A DNA stretch of 18,617 bases, taken from contig CAJNBY010000025.1 in NCBI GenBank assembly GCA_905221125.1, forward strand, positions 1 through 18,617, written 5' to 3'. Each line of letters opens with the position of its first letter. Positions within the stretch are counted from its first letter, which is position 1. The position numbers were made by a program, and so were the translations under genes. The notes under the pieces were generated by a model. The model saw only the letters and a program-made list of their open reading frames with translations. It did no database searches and was not told where the DNA came from. Source of the stretch: a bacterium (GTDB lineage Bacteria; Bacillota; Bacilli; Lactobacillales; Streptococcaceae). Positions 1 through 7,552 of the stretch are shown one piece after another.

Positions 1-364
1 CAAGTGTTAAAGCTGAAACTCAAAGTCCAACAGGAAAAGAGTACAACACAAACACACCAGACCTAAAACCAGAAACAATCACAACTGAAAGCGGAAAAGT
101 GTACAAATTAGTACCAGCCCAAACAGTAGGAAAAGAAACAGGTAAAGTAACGGTTGACCCAACAGAAGTAACGTATAAGTACGAACTCCAAAAAGGTGAT
201 GTAACAGTAAACTATACAGATACTGAAGGAAATCCAATTGAAGGTAAGCCAAGTGTTAAAGCTGAAACTCAAAGTCCAACAGGAAAAGAGTATAACACAA
301 ACACACCAGACTTAAAACCAGAAACAATCACAACTGAAAGCGGAAAAGTGTACAAATTAGTACC
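1..364 (+). repeat. Near-identical MucBP repeat pair, 249-bp period
   Basis: Bases 1-114 recur at 250-363 with two visible differences (c/t at 44 versus 293 and at 62 versus 311). The period is 249 bp, or 83 codons, so the frame is kept. The other MucBP repeats in the gene are much more diverged. This indicates a recent in-frame duplication, and the array probably continues to the left of the window. Confidence 0.92.
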
Positions 365-2186
365 AACTGCAACAGTAGGAAGTGAAAGTGGAAAAGTAAC
401 AGAAACTCCAGCAGTAGTAACGTATGTTTACTCTGAAATTAAAGGTGAAATTATTCAAAAATTTGTTAATGAATCTGGAAAAGAAATCAAAGATCCGACA
501 AATACTGGTAAGAAATCACTGAACGAAAAAGTAAACTTAGAACATCCAAATCGCATTACAGATAAAGATGGTAAAGTTTATGAATTTGTAAAAGTAGATA
601 AAATTCCAACTAACTTTACTGAACAACCTCAAACAGCCACTTACACTTATAGAGCAGTTAAAGGTCAAGGAGTAACAGTATCTTATGAAACAACTACTGG
701 AGTTACATTGAAAGAAACTCAAACAGTTCAACCAAAAGATACTGTAGTGGGAACAGATTACGATACAACAACTTCAAACTTTAAACCTGAACGTATCGAA
801 AAAGATGGTAAAGTGTATCTTCTTAAAGAACAAACTAAAGCAGGATCTGCTGAGGAAAAAGGTAAAGTAAGTGAGCAACCACAAAATGTTACTTATGTTT
901 ACGAAGAAGCAAAAGAACCAGAAACAAAACAAAAATATGGTAATGTAATTGTTACTTATGTAGATAAATCAGGTCGTCCATTATCAGGAACAACTGAAAA
1001 TGGTGTTAAAGTTGATAAATCAGTAATAGATACTCCAGCTTCACTAGTGAAAACACCATACGACACAACAGATAATAAACCACAAACTATTACAACAGCT
1101 GAAGGTAAAGTCTATAAATTTGTAAAAGTAACGAAAAATTCGGATGCTGAAACATCAGATGTAAAAGGTAGAACATCAGTTATTACTTATGTATATGAAT
1201 TACAAAACACTACAGAAGAATTACCGGAAGCACATATTGGATTTGTAGTGGTTAACTATGTTGATGTAGATGGACTTCCAATTTCAGGGAAATCTCCAGA
1301 AGGAAAAGAAATTCCAACAACAGTGATGGATGTTAATGGTGATTTAGTTGGAACTCAGTACGATACAACTGATCACAAACCAACAACAATCACAACTGTT
1401 AACGGGGATGTTTATGAATTTGTGAAGAGATCTGAAACATCTGATCTTGAATCTGGTGAATTAAAAGAAGGCGTTGCAACTGTTGAGTATGTTTACCGTC
1501 AAGTCGTAACAAGTTATGTGGATGAAGAAGGAAAAGAAATCAACCCTTCAGACAAAGGAACGAAGGATAAGAAGGATATTCCAGAGTACACATTCAAAGA
1601 AACGAAGAAAGATAAAGATGGAAATACAATCCATGTATATACTAAGAAGTCTTCTTCAACTCCGGAAACACCAAAACCAACACCAGAAACACCAAATACA
1701 GATGAATCTAAATCTACAATTTGGAAAGATACTGAAGGTAATATTCTAAAACCTCAAGAAGATGGTACAAAAGATAAGGGAACATTTACTGGCTATGAAT
1801 ATGTCAAGACTATTTTAGTTGGAAATGTAACAACTCATATCTTTAAGAAAGTGATTACTCCAATTCATGATGAAACCCCTTCTCATTCAGATGTTCCTGG
1901 ACAATCAGATAAGCCAAATCATCCAGAAGTGCCTGGACAATCAGATAAGCCAAATCATCCAGAAGTGCCTGGACAATCAGATATTCCAGCTCATTCAGAT
2001 GTAACAGCAACATCCGATAAATCAACTCAAATAGCGACTTCAAATGAAGCAACATTTGTAGATGGTAAACGGGAACTTCCGAATACAGGTACTCAATCAT
2101 CAACTTCATCTCTCCTTCTTGGAGCTTTAGCTGCAATAACTGGCTTAGGTTTAGTTTCAAGACGTCGTAAAGATGATAAAGAGTAA
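1..2186 (+). CDS. LPXTG-anchored MucBP-repeat surface protein, 3' end (partial)
   Basis: C-terminal 727 residues of a sortase-anchored wall protein. The reading frame (first full codon at base 3) is already open at the left edge, so the true start is outside the window and the GTG at 99 is internal. About six MucBP-like repeats of 70-95 residues are visible, each opening with a strand like VTVNYTDTEGNPI, containing a (D/S)GKVY(K/E)(L/F)V core and closing with VTYVYE. Two shorter, related YVDEEGKEI / WKDTEGNIL domains follow, then a Pro-rich stalk and an LPNTG sorting signal (2076-2090) with a hydrophobic helix and an RRRKDDKE tail. The family is known to bind mucins or host glycans, and sortase A would link the protein to peptidoglycan. 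Ligand specificity cannot be read from the sequence. The gene is followed by a strong terminator and converges on bdhA. Confidence 0.93.
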   Translation, partial: SVKAETQSPTGKEYNTNTPDLKPETITTESGKVYKLVPAQTVGKETGKVTVDPTEVTYKYELQKGDVTVNYTDTEGNPIEGKPSVKAETQSPTGKEYNTNTPDLKPETITTESGKVYKLVPTATVGSESGKVTETPAVVTYVYSEIKGEIIQKFVNESGKEIKDPTNTGKKSLNEKVNLEHPNRITDKDGKVYEFVKVDKIPTNFTEQPQTATYTYRAVKGQGVTVSYETTTGVTLKETQTVQPKDTVVGTDYDTTTSNFKPERIEKDGKVYLLKEQTKAGSAEEKGKVSEQPQNVTYVYEEAKEPETKQKYGNVIVTYVDKSGRPLSGTTENGVKVDKSVIDTPASLVKTPYDTTDNKPQTITTAEGKVYKFVKVTKNSDAETSDVKGRTSVITYVYELQNTTEELPEAHIGFVVVNYVDVDGLPISGKSPEGKEIPTTVMDVNGDLVGTQYDTTDHKPTTITTVNGDVYEFVKRSETSDLESGELKEGVATVEYVYRQVVTSYVDEEGKEINPSDKGTKDKKDIPEYTFKETKKDKDGNTIHVYTKKSSSTPETPKPTPETPNTDESKSTIWKDTEGNILKPQEDGTKDKGTFTGYEYVKTILVGNVTTHIFKKVITPIHDETPSHSDVPGQSDKPNHPEVPGQSDKPNHPEVPGQSDIPAHSDVTATSDKSTQIATSNEATFVDGKRELPNTGTQSSTSSLLLGALAAITGLGLVSRRRKDDKE
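1893..2000 (+). repeat. 36-bp tandem repeat encoding a Pro-rich wall-spanning stalk
   Basis: Three consecutive 36-bp units start at 1893, 1929 and 1965. The first two encode VPGQSDKPNHPE and differ at base level only in the first codon (gtt/gtg). The third is a degenerate VPGQSDIPAHSD. The segment lies between the last folded domain and LPNTG, where a flexible wall-spanning stalk is expected. Copy number is likely to vary between strains. Confidence 0.9.
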
Positions 2187-2245
2187 GAAATGGTATAAAG
2201 CGTAATAAGTCGCTTATCTATCATTCTGAAGTTTATGATAATCAA

Positions 2246-2283
2246 GAAAAGCCTTTCCCCTAGTCTTAGGGGAAGGGCTTTTT
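2246..2283 (+). terminator. Rho-independent terminator of the MucBP protein gene
   Basis: Arms AAAAGCCTTTCCCCT and AGGGGAAGGGCTTTTT pair almost fully around a 6-base loop and end in a T run. It lies 60 bases after the stop codon. Confidence 0.9.
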
Positions 2284-2327
2284 GACGTACGCCGGACATA
2301 TCATATATCGTAATGAAGTATATTGAA

Positions 2328-2375
2328 AAATCTCCAGACTAGAGAACTCACTAATAGTTCCTAATCTGGAGATTT
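2328..2375. terminator. Perfect 11-bp hairpin between convergent genes
   Basis: AAATCTCCAGA at 2328-2338 is the exact reverse complement of TCTGGAGATTT at 2365-2375. A smaller GAAC/GTTC pair lies inside the loop. Read on the minus strand the right flank continues as a T run (TTTTTC), so it could end minus-strand transcripts, and it may be bidirectional. A small repeat element is an alternative reading. Confidence 0.5.
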
Positions 2376-2484
2376 CTTGTACAGTAGACTGAAATAAAGC
2401 ATGAATAATCGTTTTGTAAATTTGCTGTGTAGACTATTATTTTCTAAAATATGGAGAGCATCCACCACGTTTTTTATTATATTC

Positions 2485-2512
2485 AAAAGGCCGAAGTGAC
2501 CTTACTTCGACC
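2485..2512 (-). terminator. Terminator of bdhA
   Basis: On the minus strand the arms GGTCGAAGT and ACTTCGGCC pair with one G-U wobble and are followed by TTTT. It lies about 30 bases past the bdhA stop codon. Confidence 0.8.
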
Positions 2513-2542
2513 TGATTGTATTGTCTTAAAAAGATTGATTTT

Positions 2543-3586
2543 TTATTCTGGTTCTACCAAAATCTTAATTTGTGACTTGTCTTGGGTTAATTCGATAAAG
2601 CCTTCTTCCACGATATTTTCCAATTTAATTTTCTTAGTAACCAATTTTTCAGCAGAGAAGTAGCCCTGTTCCATCAAATCCAATACTTTAGGGAAGATGT
2701 GACGATAAGCTATGATTCCTTTCAGTGTCTTTTCTTGGATAGCAAATTCATTCGGATTGATATTTGCTTCTCGTTCCCAGATAGAAACTACCATACACTC
2801 ACCTGCCTTATGTACTGCAGCTAGAGCTTGTCCCAAAACTACTGGTACACCAGTTACTTCATAAGAAACGTCTGCACCACCATTTGTCAAACGATGGACA
2901 GCTTCAACAACTGTTTCTCCTTCTTGTGGACGTACAACGATAGCTCCTAATTCCTCTGCTTTGGCTTGGCGTTCTGGTGATAATTCAACGGCATAAATCT
3001 TAGAAGCACCAGCTGCACGAAGAGCTTCTACAATTAACAGACCAATTGGGCCTAAACCAAAGACAACAGCTGTGTCGCCAGCTTTCAAAGAAGATTGACG
3101 AACAGCATAGACTGCAACAGCAGCGGGCTCAGTGAGAGCAGCTTGCTCATAGCTCAAGCTATCTGGAATAACATGTACTAAGTCGCCATCTAAAACACAA
3201 TATTTGGCAAATCCACCGTCTGCAGCCAAACCAACAAAGTTAAGATTTGGATCCAAGTTATAATCACCAACTAGATTATTCTTAGCTAGAATTGGTTCTA
3301 CAGTAACACGATCACCAACTTTCACACGAGTAACATCACTTCCAACTTCTACGATTTCGCCAGAAAATTCATGTCCCAGTGTCACCGGTGCTTTTTGACC
3401 AGAATAGACGTGCTCATCTGTTGGGATAAAGATAGGGCCATCTAAAAATTCGTGAAGGTCAGTACCACAAATTCCTGTGAACTTAACTGCAACTTTTACT
3501 TGGTGCGGAAGTACTTCAGGAACTTCTACTTCTTGAATACGAACATCTTTCGCTGCATGCCAGCGAGCAGCTTTCATTGTAGCCAT
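2543..3586 (-). CDS. bdhA: 2,3-butanediol dehydrogenase / acetoin reductase (zinc MDR family)
   Basis: 347-residue medium-chain dehydrogenase/reductase expected to interconvert acetoin and 2,3-butanediol with NAD(H), a cytosolic branch of pyruvate overflow metabolism. Visible features are the catalytic-zinc ligand region GICGTD (C40), GHE (H72, E73), the Rossmann motif GLGPIG in the central domain, and a C-terminal stretch (IWEREANINPNEF, YFSAEKLVTKKI) close to Bacillus subtilis BdhA as I recall it. The four structural-zinc cysteines of classical alcohol dehydrogenases are absent, replaced by VEPILAKNNLVGDYNLDPN, and the same loss is seen in that BdhA subgroup. The start is set by AAGGAG eight bases upstream of the ATG; a second ATG three codons in is less well placed. 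The gene is monocistronic, with its own promoter and terminator. Another polyol substrate is possible. Confidence 0.87.
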   Translation of the reverse strand: MATMKAARWHAAKDVRIQEVEVPEVLPHQVKVAVKFTGICGTDLHEFLDGPIFIPTDEHVYSGQKAPVTLGHEFSGEIVEVGSDVTRVKVGDRVTVEPILAKNNLVGDYNLDPNLNFVGLAADGGFAKYCVLDGDLVHVIPDSLSYEQAALTEPAAVAVYAVRQSSLKAGDTAVVFGLGPIGLLIVEALRAAGASKIYAVELSPERQAKAEELGAIVVRPQEGETVVEAVHRLTNGGADVSYEVTGVPVVLGQALAAVHKAGECMVVSIWEREANINPNEFAIQEKTLKGIIAYRHIFPKVLDLMEQGYFSAEKLVTKKIKLENIVEEGFIELTQDKSQIKILVEPE

Positions 3587-3646
3587 ATGAATAACTCCTT
3601 ATTGTTGCGATTTTTAGTTTTCTTTTTTGGAAACTTCACATGTAAT

Positions 3647-3675
3647 ATTGTAAACGCTTTCTATTTATTTGTCAA
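3647..3675 (-). promoter_or_regulatory. bdhA sigma-A promoter with overlapping cre-like (CcpA) site
   Basis: Read on the minus strand there is TTGACA (3670-3675), a 17-base spacer and TACAAT (3647-3652). The sequence AGAAAGCGTTTACAAT (3647-3662) overlaps the spacer and -10 and matches the cre core (GAAAGCGTTTACA), missing the usual first TG. CcpA binding here would block initiation, so carbon catabolite repression of bdhA is the likely control. That regulatory role is inferred. Confidence 0.75.
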
Positions 3676-3676
3676 G

Positions 3677-3702
3677 AAAAAACCAACCTCAGGGCTGGTT
3701 TC
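3677..3702 (-). terminator. Terminator of the gatCAB operon
   Basis: On the minus strand AACCAGCC / GGTTGGTT pair around a CTGA loop and are followed by TTTTTTC. It begins 16 bases past the gatB stop. Its T run abuts the -35 box of bdhA, so the operon end and the next promoter are back to back with almost no spacer. Confidence 0.87.
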
Positions 3703-3717
3703 TTTTACATACTACTC

Positions 3718-5154
3718 TTATTTCAACTTCGTCAATTCCTGTGCAAGGAGTTTAAGGGCGACTTGTGGGTTGGCTTGGCCTTTGGTTGCTTTCATAAGGA
3801 ATCCTGTGAAGGCCTTGTCTGCGTTGCGTTTACCTGACTTGAAGTCGGCAACGGCTGCTTCGTTATCCGCAAAGACTTGATGAATGATTGGAATCAAGAT
3901 ATCTGGATCCGAAATTTGAACCATGCCTGCTTTTTCCACGTATTCACGCGCACCACCGCCATTTTTAGCCAGGTGGACAAAGACTTTCTTGGCAATCTTA
4001 GACGAGATCGTGCCGTCTTCGATGATGGCAATCATTTCTACCAAGTTTTCTGGTGTTAATTCGATTTGTTCCAGTGTCTTACCTTCAGCGTTCAAGAACT
4101 GAGCAACTTCACCTTGGAGCCAGTTAGAGACTTGTTTGGCATCGCCACCGAGGGCAACAGCTTTTTCAAAGAAGTCAGAAGTGACCTTGTTTGCAGTCAA
4201 CTGGCTAGCATCGTAGTCAGACAAGCCGAGGTCAGAGACGTAGCGCGCACGGCGTTCTTTTGGAAATTCTGGCAATTCTGTGCGCATTTCCTCAATCCAC
4301 TCGTCTGAGATTTCAAAGAGGGGTAGGTCTGGTTCTGGGAAGTAGCGGTAGTCAGCAGCGCCTTCCTTAACACGCATGAGGATGGTTGCCTTGTTGGCTT
4401 CATCGTAACGGCGTGTTTCTTGGCGGATTTGACCACCTGAGCGAAGGATTTCAGCTTGACGTTGGACTTCGTATTCGAGGCCCTTACGAACGTTTGAAAA
4501 GGAGTTGAGGTTCTTCAACTCAGTCTTGGTACCGAATTTCTCTTGACCATAAGGGCGAAGAGAAATGTTGGCATCCACACGCATCGAACCTTCTTCCATC
4601 TTAACGTCAGAAATACCAGCGTACTGGATGACTTCCTTGAGGGCGGTTAGATAAGCATAGGCTTCTTCTGGCGAGCGCATGTCAGCCTCAGATACAATCT
4701 CAATCAATGGCACCCCTTGGCGGTTAAGGTCAACATAAGAGTAGCCATCTGTACCGTGAGTGTTTTTACCAGCGTCTTCTTCTAGGTGAGCGCGTTCGAT
4801 ACCGATTTTCTTAGTTGTACCGTCTTCTAAATCGACTTCAATCCAGCCGTTGTAGCCTATTGGCTCATCAAACTGAGAAATTTGGTAGGCTTTGGGATTA
4901 TCAGGGTAGAAGTAGTTTTTGCGGTCAAAGTGCATCTTTTTGTGGATGTCCATGTTGAGGGCAAGAGCAGCTTTGATACCGGCATCAACAACACCTTTAT
5001 TGAGAACTGGCAGAACTCCTGGGAAGGACCAGTCAATCACGTTGGTGTTGGCATTTTGGCCATTTCCAAAGTGGGCAGAAGTAGGTGAGAAGATTTTTGA
5101 ATTGGTGTTGAGCTCTACGTGGACTTCAAGTCCAATGACTGTTTCAAAGTTCAT
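3718..5154 (-). CDS. gatB: Asp/Glu-tRNA amidotransferase subunit B (GatB)
   Basis: 478 residues, normal length for GatB. This subunit binds the mischarged Glu-tRNA(Gln) or Asp-tRNA(Asn) and activates its carboxyl group so that ammonia from GatA can amidate it. Visible are the N-terminal [10 protein letters not shown], the family signature [18 protein letters not shown], the [11 protein letters not shown] and [10 protein letters not shown] cradle motifs, and the helical YqeY-like tail that grips the tRNA elbow (roughly the last 150 residues, ending [11 protein letters not shown]). The cysteines that hold zinc in several GatB proteins are absent in the segment [12 protein letters not shown]...NVIDWSFPG. 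The ATG overlaps the gatA stop as TAATG and has its own GGAGG site within gatA, which suggests translational coupling. It is the last gene of the operon and is followed by a terminator. Confidence 0.97.
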   Translation of the reverse strand: MNFETVIGLEVHVELNTNSKIFSPTSAHFGNGQNANTNVIDWSFPGVLPVLNKGVVDAGIKAALALNMDIHKKMHFDRKNYFYPDNPKAYQISQFDEPIGYNGWIEVDLEDGTTKKIGIERAHLEEDAGKNTHGTDGYSYVDLNRQGVPLIEIVSEADMRSPEEAYAYLTALKEVIQYAGISDVKMEEGSMRVDANISLRPYGQEKFGTKTELKNLNSFSNVRKGLEYEVQRQAEILRSGGQIRQETRRYDEANKATILMRVKEGAADYRYFPEPDLPLFEISDEWIEEMRTELPEFPKERRARYVSDLGLSDYDASQLTANKVTSDFFEKAVALGGDAKQVSNWLQGEVAQFLNAEGKTLEQIELTPENLVEMIAIIEDGTISSKIAKKVFVHLAKNGGGAREYVEKAGMVQISDPDILIPIIHQVFADNEAAVADFKSGKRNADKAFTGFLMKATKGQANPQVALKLLAQELTKLK

Positions 5155-6620
5155 TAGTTGTCACCTCCAAAAATCACGGGTTGTTGTTTGTGGTAGTCTG
5201 TTGTTGCTTCAAAAGCAGCAGCAGCTTGGTAAATGGTTTCCTCTGAGTATTTAGGACCAATCAATTGCAGACCGACAGGTAGACCTTGAGAGAATCCAGC
5301 AGGAATCGAAATCCCTGGAAGACCTGCCAAGTTGACTGGGATGGTCAAGAGGTCAGCCAAGTACATGGCAACTGGGTCGTGGTTGAGTGAATCCAAGTCA
5401 TAGGCAACGCTTGGAGCAGTTGGTCCCAAAATCAAGTCATAATCCGCAAAGACGTTTTCGAAATCTTGGATGATGAGGGTACGAACCTGTCCAGCTTTCT
5501 TGTAGTAGGCATCGTAGTAACCTGATGAAAGGCTGAAAGTACCTAGCATGATACGGCGTTTAACCTCTTCACCAAAACCTTGGCTACGGCTGTTTACATA
5601 GATTTCATCAAGATTAGTCGCATCTTCTGCACGATAGCCGTAACGGATACCGTCAAAGCGTTGCAAGTTTGATGAGGCTTCAGATGAAGCGATAATGTAG
5701 TAAACGGCAACACCGTATTTAGAGTGAGGGAGGCTGACTTCTTCAACGATAGCACCGAGTTTTTCAAAGTGTTTAGCGGCATTCAGAATAGTTTCCTTAA
5801 CTTCTGGGTCAATCCCTTCACCAAGGTATTCCTTAGGCAAAGCAATTTTCATACCCTTGATGTCATGCCCGATTTTTGAAGTAAAGTCAGCAATGCGGAT
5901 AGGAGCAGAAGTAGAGTCTTTAGCATCTTCGCTCGCAATCGCATTGAGCAAGAGGGCATTTTCTTTAACAGTTGGTGCGAAAGGTCCGATTTGATCTAAT
6001 GAGCTACCGAAGGCAATGAGACCGAAACGAGAAATTGTTCCGTAGGTTGGTTTGAGACCAACAATCCCGTTGAAGGCGGCAGGTTGGCGGATAGAACCAC
6101 CAGTATCAGAACCAAGTGACAAACGGACTTGTCCTGAAGCTACCGCTGCGGCAGAACCACTTGAAGAACCACCAGGAACCTTGTTTTGGTCCCAAGCATT
6201 TTTAGTGGCACCGTAGTGTGAAGTTTCACCTGAACCACCCATGGCAAATTCGTCCATGTTGGTTTTCCCGACAACAATCATGCCTTTAGCCTTTGCATTG
6301 GCAACCGCAGTTGCGTCAAAGATAGGCTCGTAGTTGTAGAGCATTTTTGAAGCTGCAGTTGTGAGGATGCCGTCTGTAGAGATATTATCCTTAACAGCAA
6401 GCGGAATTCCTGAAAGGACATTATCAGCATCTATTCCAGCTTCATCAATGGCTTTAGCTTGAGCAAGAGCCTGCTCTTCAGCGATTGTGACGAAAGCGTT
6501 GATAGCTGTCTCGCGAGACTTGATATCTTCAAGCGTTGCTTGGGTCAATTCAGTTGCAGAAATTTCCTTAGACACAAGGAGATTGTGCAAGTCTTCAATA
6601 GTTTTGTTATTAAAAGTCAT
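5154..6620 (-). CDS. gatA: Asp/Glu-tRNA amidotransferase subunit A (GatA), amidase
   Basis: 488-residue amidase-signature protein that hydrolyses glutamine and channels ammonia to GatB. The Ser-cisSer-Lys catalytic triad is intact: K77 in [11 protein letters not shown]152 in [11 protein letters not shown] and S176 in [12 protein letters not shown], with the same spacing as in known GatA enzymes. [10 protein letters not shown] and the [16 protein letters not shown] tail are also typical. The ATG overlaps the gatC stop (TAATG), with GGAGGAG upstream inside gatC, pointing to coupled translation of the three subunits in equal amounts. Streptococci use this complex to make Gln-tRNA(Gln) instead of a glutaminyl-tRNA synthetase, so the gene is expected to be essential. 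Confidence 0.97.
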   Translation of the reverse strand: MTFNNKTIEDLHNLLVSKEISATELTQATLEDIKSRETAINAFVTIAEEQALAQAKAIDEAGIDADNVLSGIPLAVKDNISTDGILTTAASKMLYNYEPIFDATAVANAKAKGMIVVGKTNMDEFAMGGSGETSHYGATKNAWDQNKVPGGSSSGSAAAVASGQVRLSLGSDTGGSIRQPAAFNGIVGLKPTYGTISRFGLIAFGSSLDQIGPFAPTVKENALLLNAIASEDAKDSTSAPIRIADFTSKIGHDIKGMKIALPKEYLGEGIDPEVKETILNAAKHFEKLGAIVEEVSLPHSKYGVAVYYIIASSEASSNLQRFDGIRYGYRAEDATNLDEIYVNSRSQGFGEEVKRRIMLGTFSLSSGYYDAYYKKAGQVRTLIIQDFENVFADYDLILGPTAPSVAYDLDSLNHDPVAMYLADLLTIPVNLAGLPGISIPAGFSQGLPVGLQLIGPKYSEETIYQAAAAFEATTDYHKQQPVIFGGDN

Positions 6621-6922
6621 TAGGCATCTCCTCCATCGTCTAGGATAGCTGGTACCTTGATATAGTAGTTGTCTTTTTCAGGTACGTTTTTAAACAAGCG
6701 GTCACGGTCTGTTCCCTCTTCGGCTACATCAGGTCGGAGTACAGTCTTGCGATCAGCCATGGTCGTAGTAGGTGCGACACCAGTTGTGTCAACTTCGCCC
6801 AGCAATTCAACCATGTCTACAATCTTAGACAAGGTGGTCGCAAAGGCAGCAGTTTCTTCTTCAGAGAATCTTAATTTTGAAAGATTGGCAACGTGTGTTA
6901 CCTCTTCTTGCGTAATTTTCAT
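6620..6922 (-). CDS. gatC: Asp/Glu-tRNA amidotransferase subunit C (GatC)
   Basis: 100-residue small subunit that wraps around the GatA-GatB interface and stabilises the complex. It begins [20 protein letters not shown], the usual GatC helix, and contains the conserved LRPDV segment and a C-terminal YIKVPAIL motif. I chose the ATG at 6922, preceded by AAAGGA. The same frame stays open upstream to about 7048, but that extension ([12 protein letters not shown]...) is unlike GatC, crosses the predicted promoter and has no comparable ribosome site. It is the first gene of gatC-gatA-gatB. Confidence 0.95.
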   Translation of the reverse strand: MKITQEEVTHVANLSKLRFSEEETAAFATTLSKIVDMVELLGEVDTTGVAPTTTMADRKTVLRPDVAEEGTDRDRLFKNVPEKDNYYIKVPAILDDGGDA

Positions 6923-6962
6923 CTTGCATCCTTTCGTGAAATGATGATTTTTAGTCTGTTCT

Positions 6963-6971
6963 ATTTTACCA
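6963..6971 (-). promoter_or_regulatory. Probable extended -10 promoter of gatCAB
   Basis: On the minus strand TGGTAAAAT is an extended -10 (TGn plus TAAAAT), about 40 bases upstream of gatC. No good -35 is seen 17 bases further up (CCCTTA), which is common for extended -10 promoters in streptococci. The resulting leader would be about 35 bases. Confidence 0.6.
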
Positions 6972-7046
6972 TATTTTCCTATAAATAAGGGAGGGAAAGG
7001 TGAAAAAAGACAGGTAGAGGATGGAGAACGGGTTTTTGAAAGAGAC

Positions 7047-7091
7047 AAAAAATAGCCGTCCTAACTTTGGCGAGTTAACGAGCTATTTTTT
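7047..7091. terminator. Bidirectional terminator-like hairpin upstream of gatC
   Basis: AAAAAATAGC (7047-7056) and GCTATTTTTT (7082-7091) pair perfectly. The inner CGT/ACG and TAACT/AGTTA pairs extend the stem around a TTGGCG loop. A- and T-runs on the two sides make it a terminator in either direction. It separates the gat promoter from whatever is transcribed on the minus strand further up. Confidence 0.7.
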
Positions 7092-7092
7092 A

Positions 7093-7131
7093 GTTATGTA
7101 ACTACAGCCACCGTCTTAAACGGTTCTGTGG
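7093..7131. other. Small hairpins in the gatC-prfC spacer
   Basis: GTTA-TG-TAAC (7093-7102) and ACCGT-CTTAA-ACGGT (7110-7124) are short palindromes lying between two terminator-like hairpins. Together they suggest a folded RNA, but the pairs alone are short. Confidence 0.4.
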
Positions 7132-7156
7132 GGTGTTGTTGACGCAACACCTTTTT
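7132..7156 (+). terminator. Terminator-like hairpin, plus strand
   Basis: GGTGTTG-TTGACG-CAACACC followed by TTTTT, a compact intrinsic-terminator shape on the plus strand. No plus-strand gene ends here, so it may close a small RNA or be a remnant. In a minus-strand RNA it would be an internal hairpin. Confidence 0.5.
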
Positions 7157-7430
7157 CTATGTTTATTGTAACATTCATTTGGAAAATTGCAAGGGGAATA
7201 GGATGGTTAGTACTTGGATAAGTTGGATATTAGCTCAACAGTTGGCATTAAAACTGCTAAATAATTTTTGGCTATCAGCAAACTAAGATTTTTTGATTTT
7301 AATATGCACTTTTTTGGTATTCATTCCTTTTTCTTTTATTATATCATTTTTGCTAGAATTGTCACGGTTTTGATCTATATGACTACAAGGAATAGCTTTT
7401 GTTCAAGTATAGTCTGACATAAAATAGAAA
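7157..7430. other. AT-rich spacer between gatC and prfC without a gene
   Basis: No convincing coding frame was found on either strand. It contains the candidate minus-strand promoter at 7338-7365, described with the putative small RNA, and low-complexity T-rich stretches around 7287-7350. Confidence 0.5.
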
Positions 7431-7459
7431 TTGAAAAAAATGCTAAAATCCGATATAAT
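7431..7459 (+). promoter_or_regulatory. prfC promoter
   Basis: TTGAAA (7431-7436), a 17-base spacer and TATAAT (7454-7459) form a near-consensus sigma-A promoter. Transcription would start near 7466, giving an 80-base leader to prfC. Confidence 0.82.
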
Positions 7460-7474
7460 GGAGTGTTGAAAGGA

Positions 7475-7552
7475 ATGGTAAAATCCAATGTAAAAATCAT
7501 TCTTAGATATCGAAACAAGAAAAATAGAGAATCAAAGAAAGAGAACTTATGA
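7475..7552 (+). CDS. Possible 25-residue leader ORF overlapping the prfC start
   Basis: An ATG at 7475 opens a 25-codon, very basic frame (begins [16 protein letters not shown]) whose TGA overlaps the prfC ATG as ATGA, a classic coupling arrangement. It starts only about 10 bases after the predicted transcription start, and its AAAGGA lies too close to the ATG. It would be translated as a near-leaderless message or not at all. No homologue is recognised, and chance is a real possibility. Confidence 0.28.
   Translation: MVKSNVKIILRYRNKKNRESKKENL

Larger units (their letters stand above)
7047..7331 (-). ncRNA. Putative small structured minus-strand transcript
   Basis: This is inferred from a promoter and terminator pair only. 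On the minus strand GTGACA (7360-7365), a 16-base spacer and TATAAT (7338-7343) would start an RNA near 7331. That RNA would run through the hairpins at 7132-7156 and 7110-7124 and stop at the hairpin at 7047-7091, giving about 285 bases. An ATG at 7324 after AAAAAGGA opens a 13-codon frame (MNTKKVHIKIKKS), too near the predicted start to be a convincing gene. Otherwise it could be a regulatory RNA, or a decayed toxin or mobile-element remnant. I do not recognise the family. Confidence 0.33.

Noticed and set aside
2451..2663. 70-codon plus-strand frame overlapping the bdhA 3' end
   Set aside because: It has no ribosome site, runs antisense into bdhA and covers the bdhA terminator.
6923..7048. 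N-terminal extension of gatC to a 142-residue protein
   Set aside because: The extension has no GatC similarity and overlaps the likely promoter. The ATG at 6922 has an AAAGGA site and gives the standard 100 residues.
7047..7331. Fst-like type I toxin-antitoxin locus
   Set aside because: The hairpin and opposing-RNA layout is reminiscent of one, but I found no small membrane-peptide frame on either strand, so only a possible RNA is reported.
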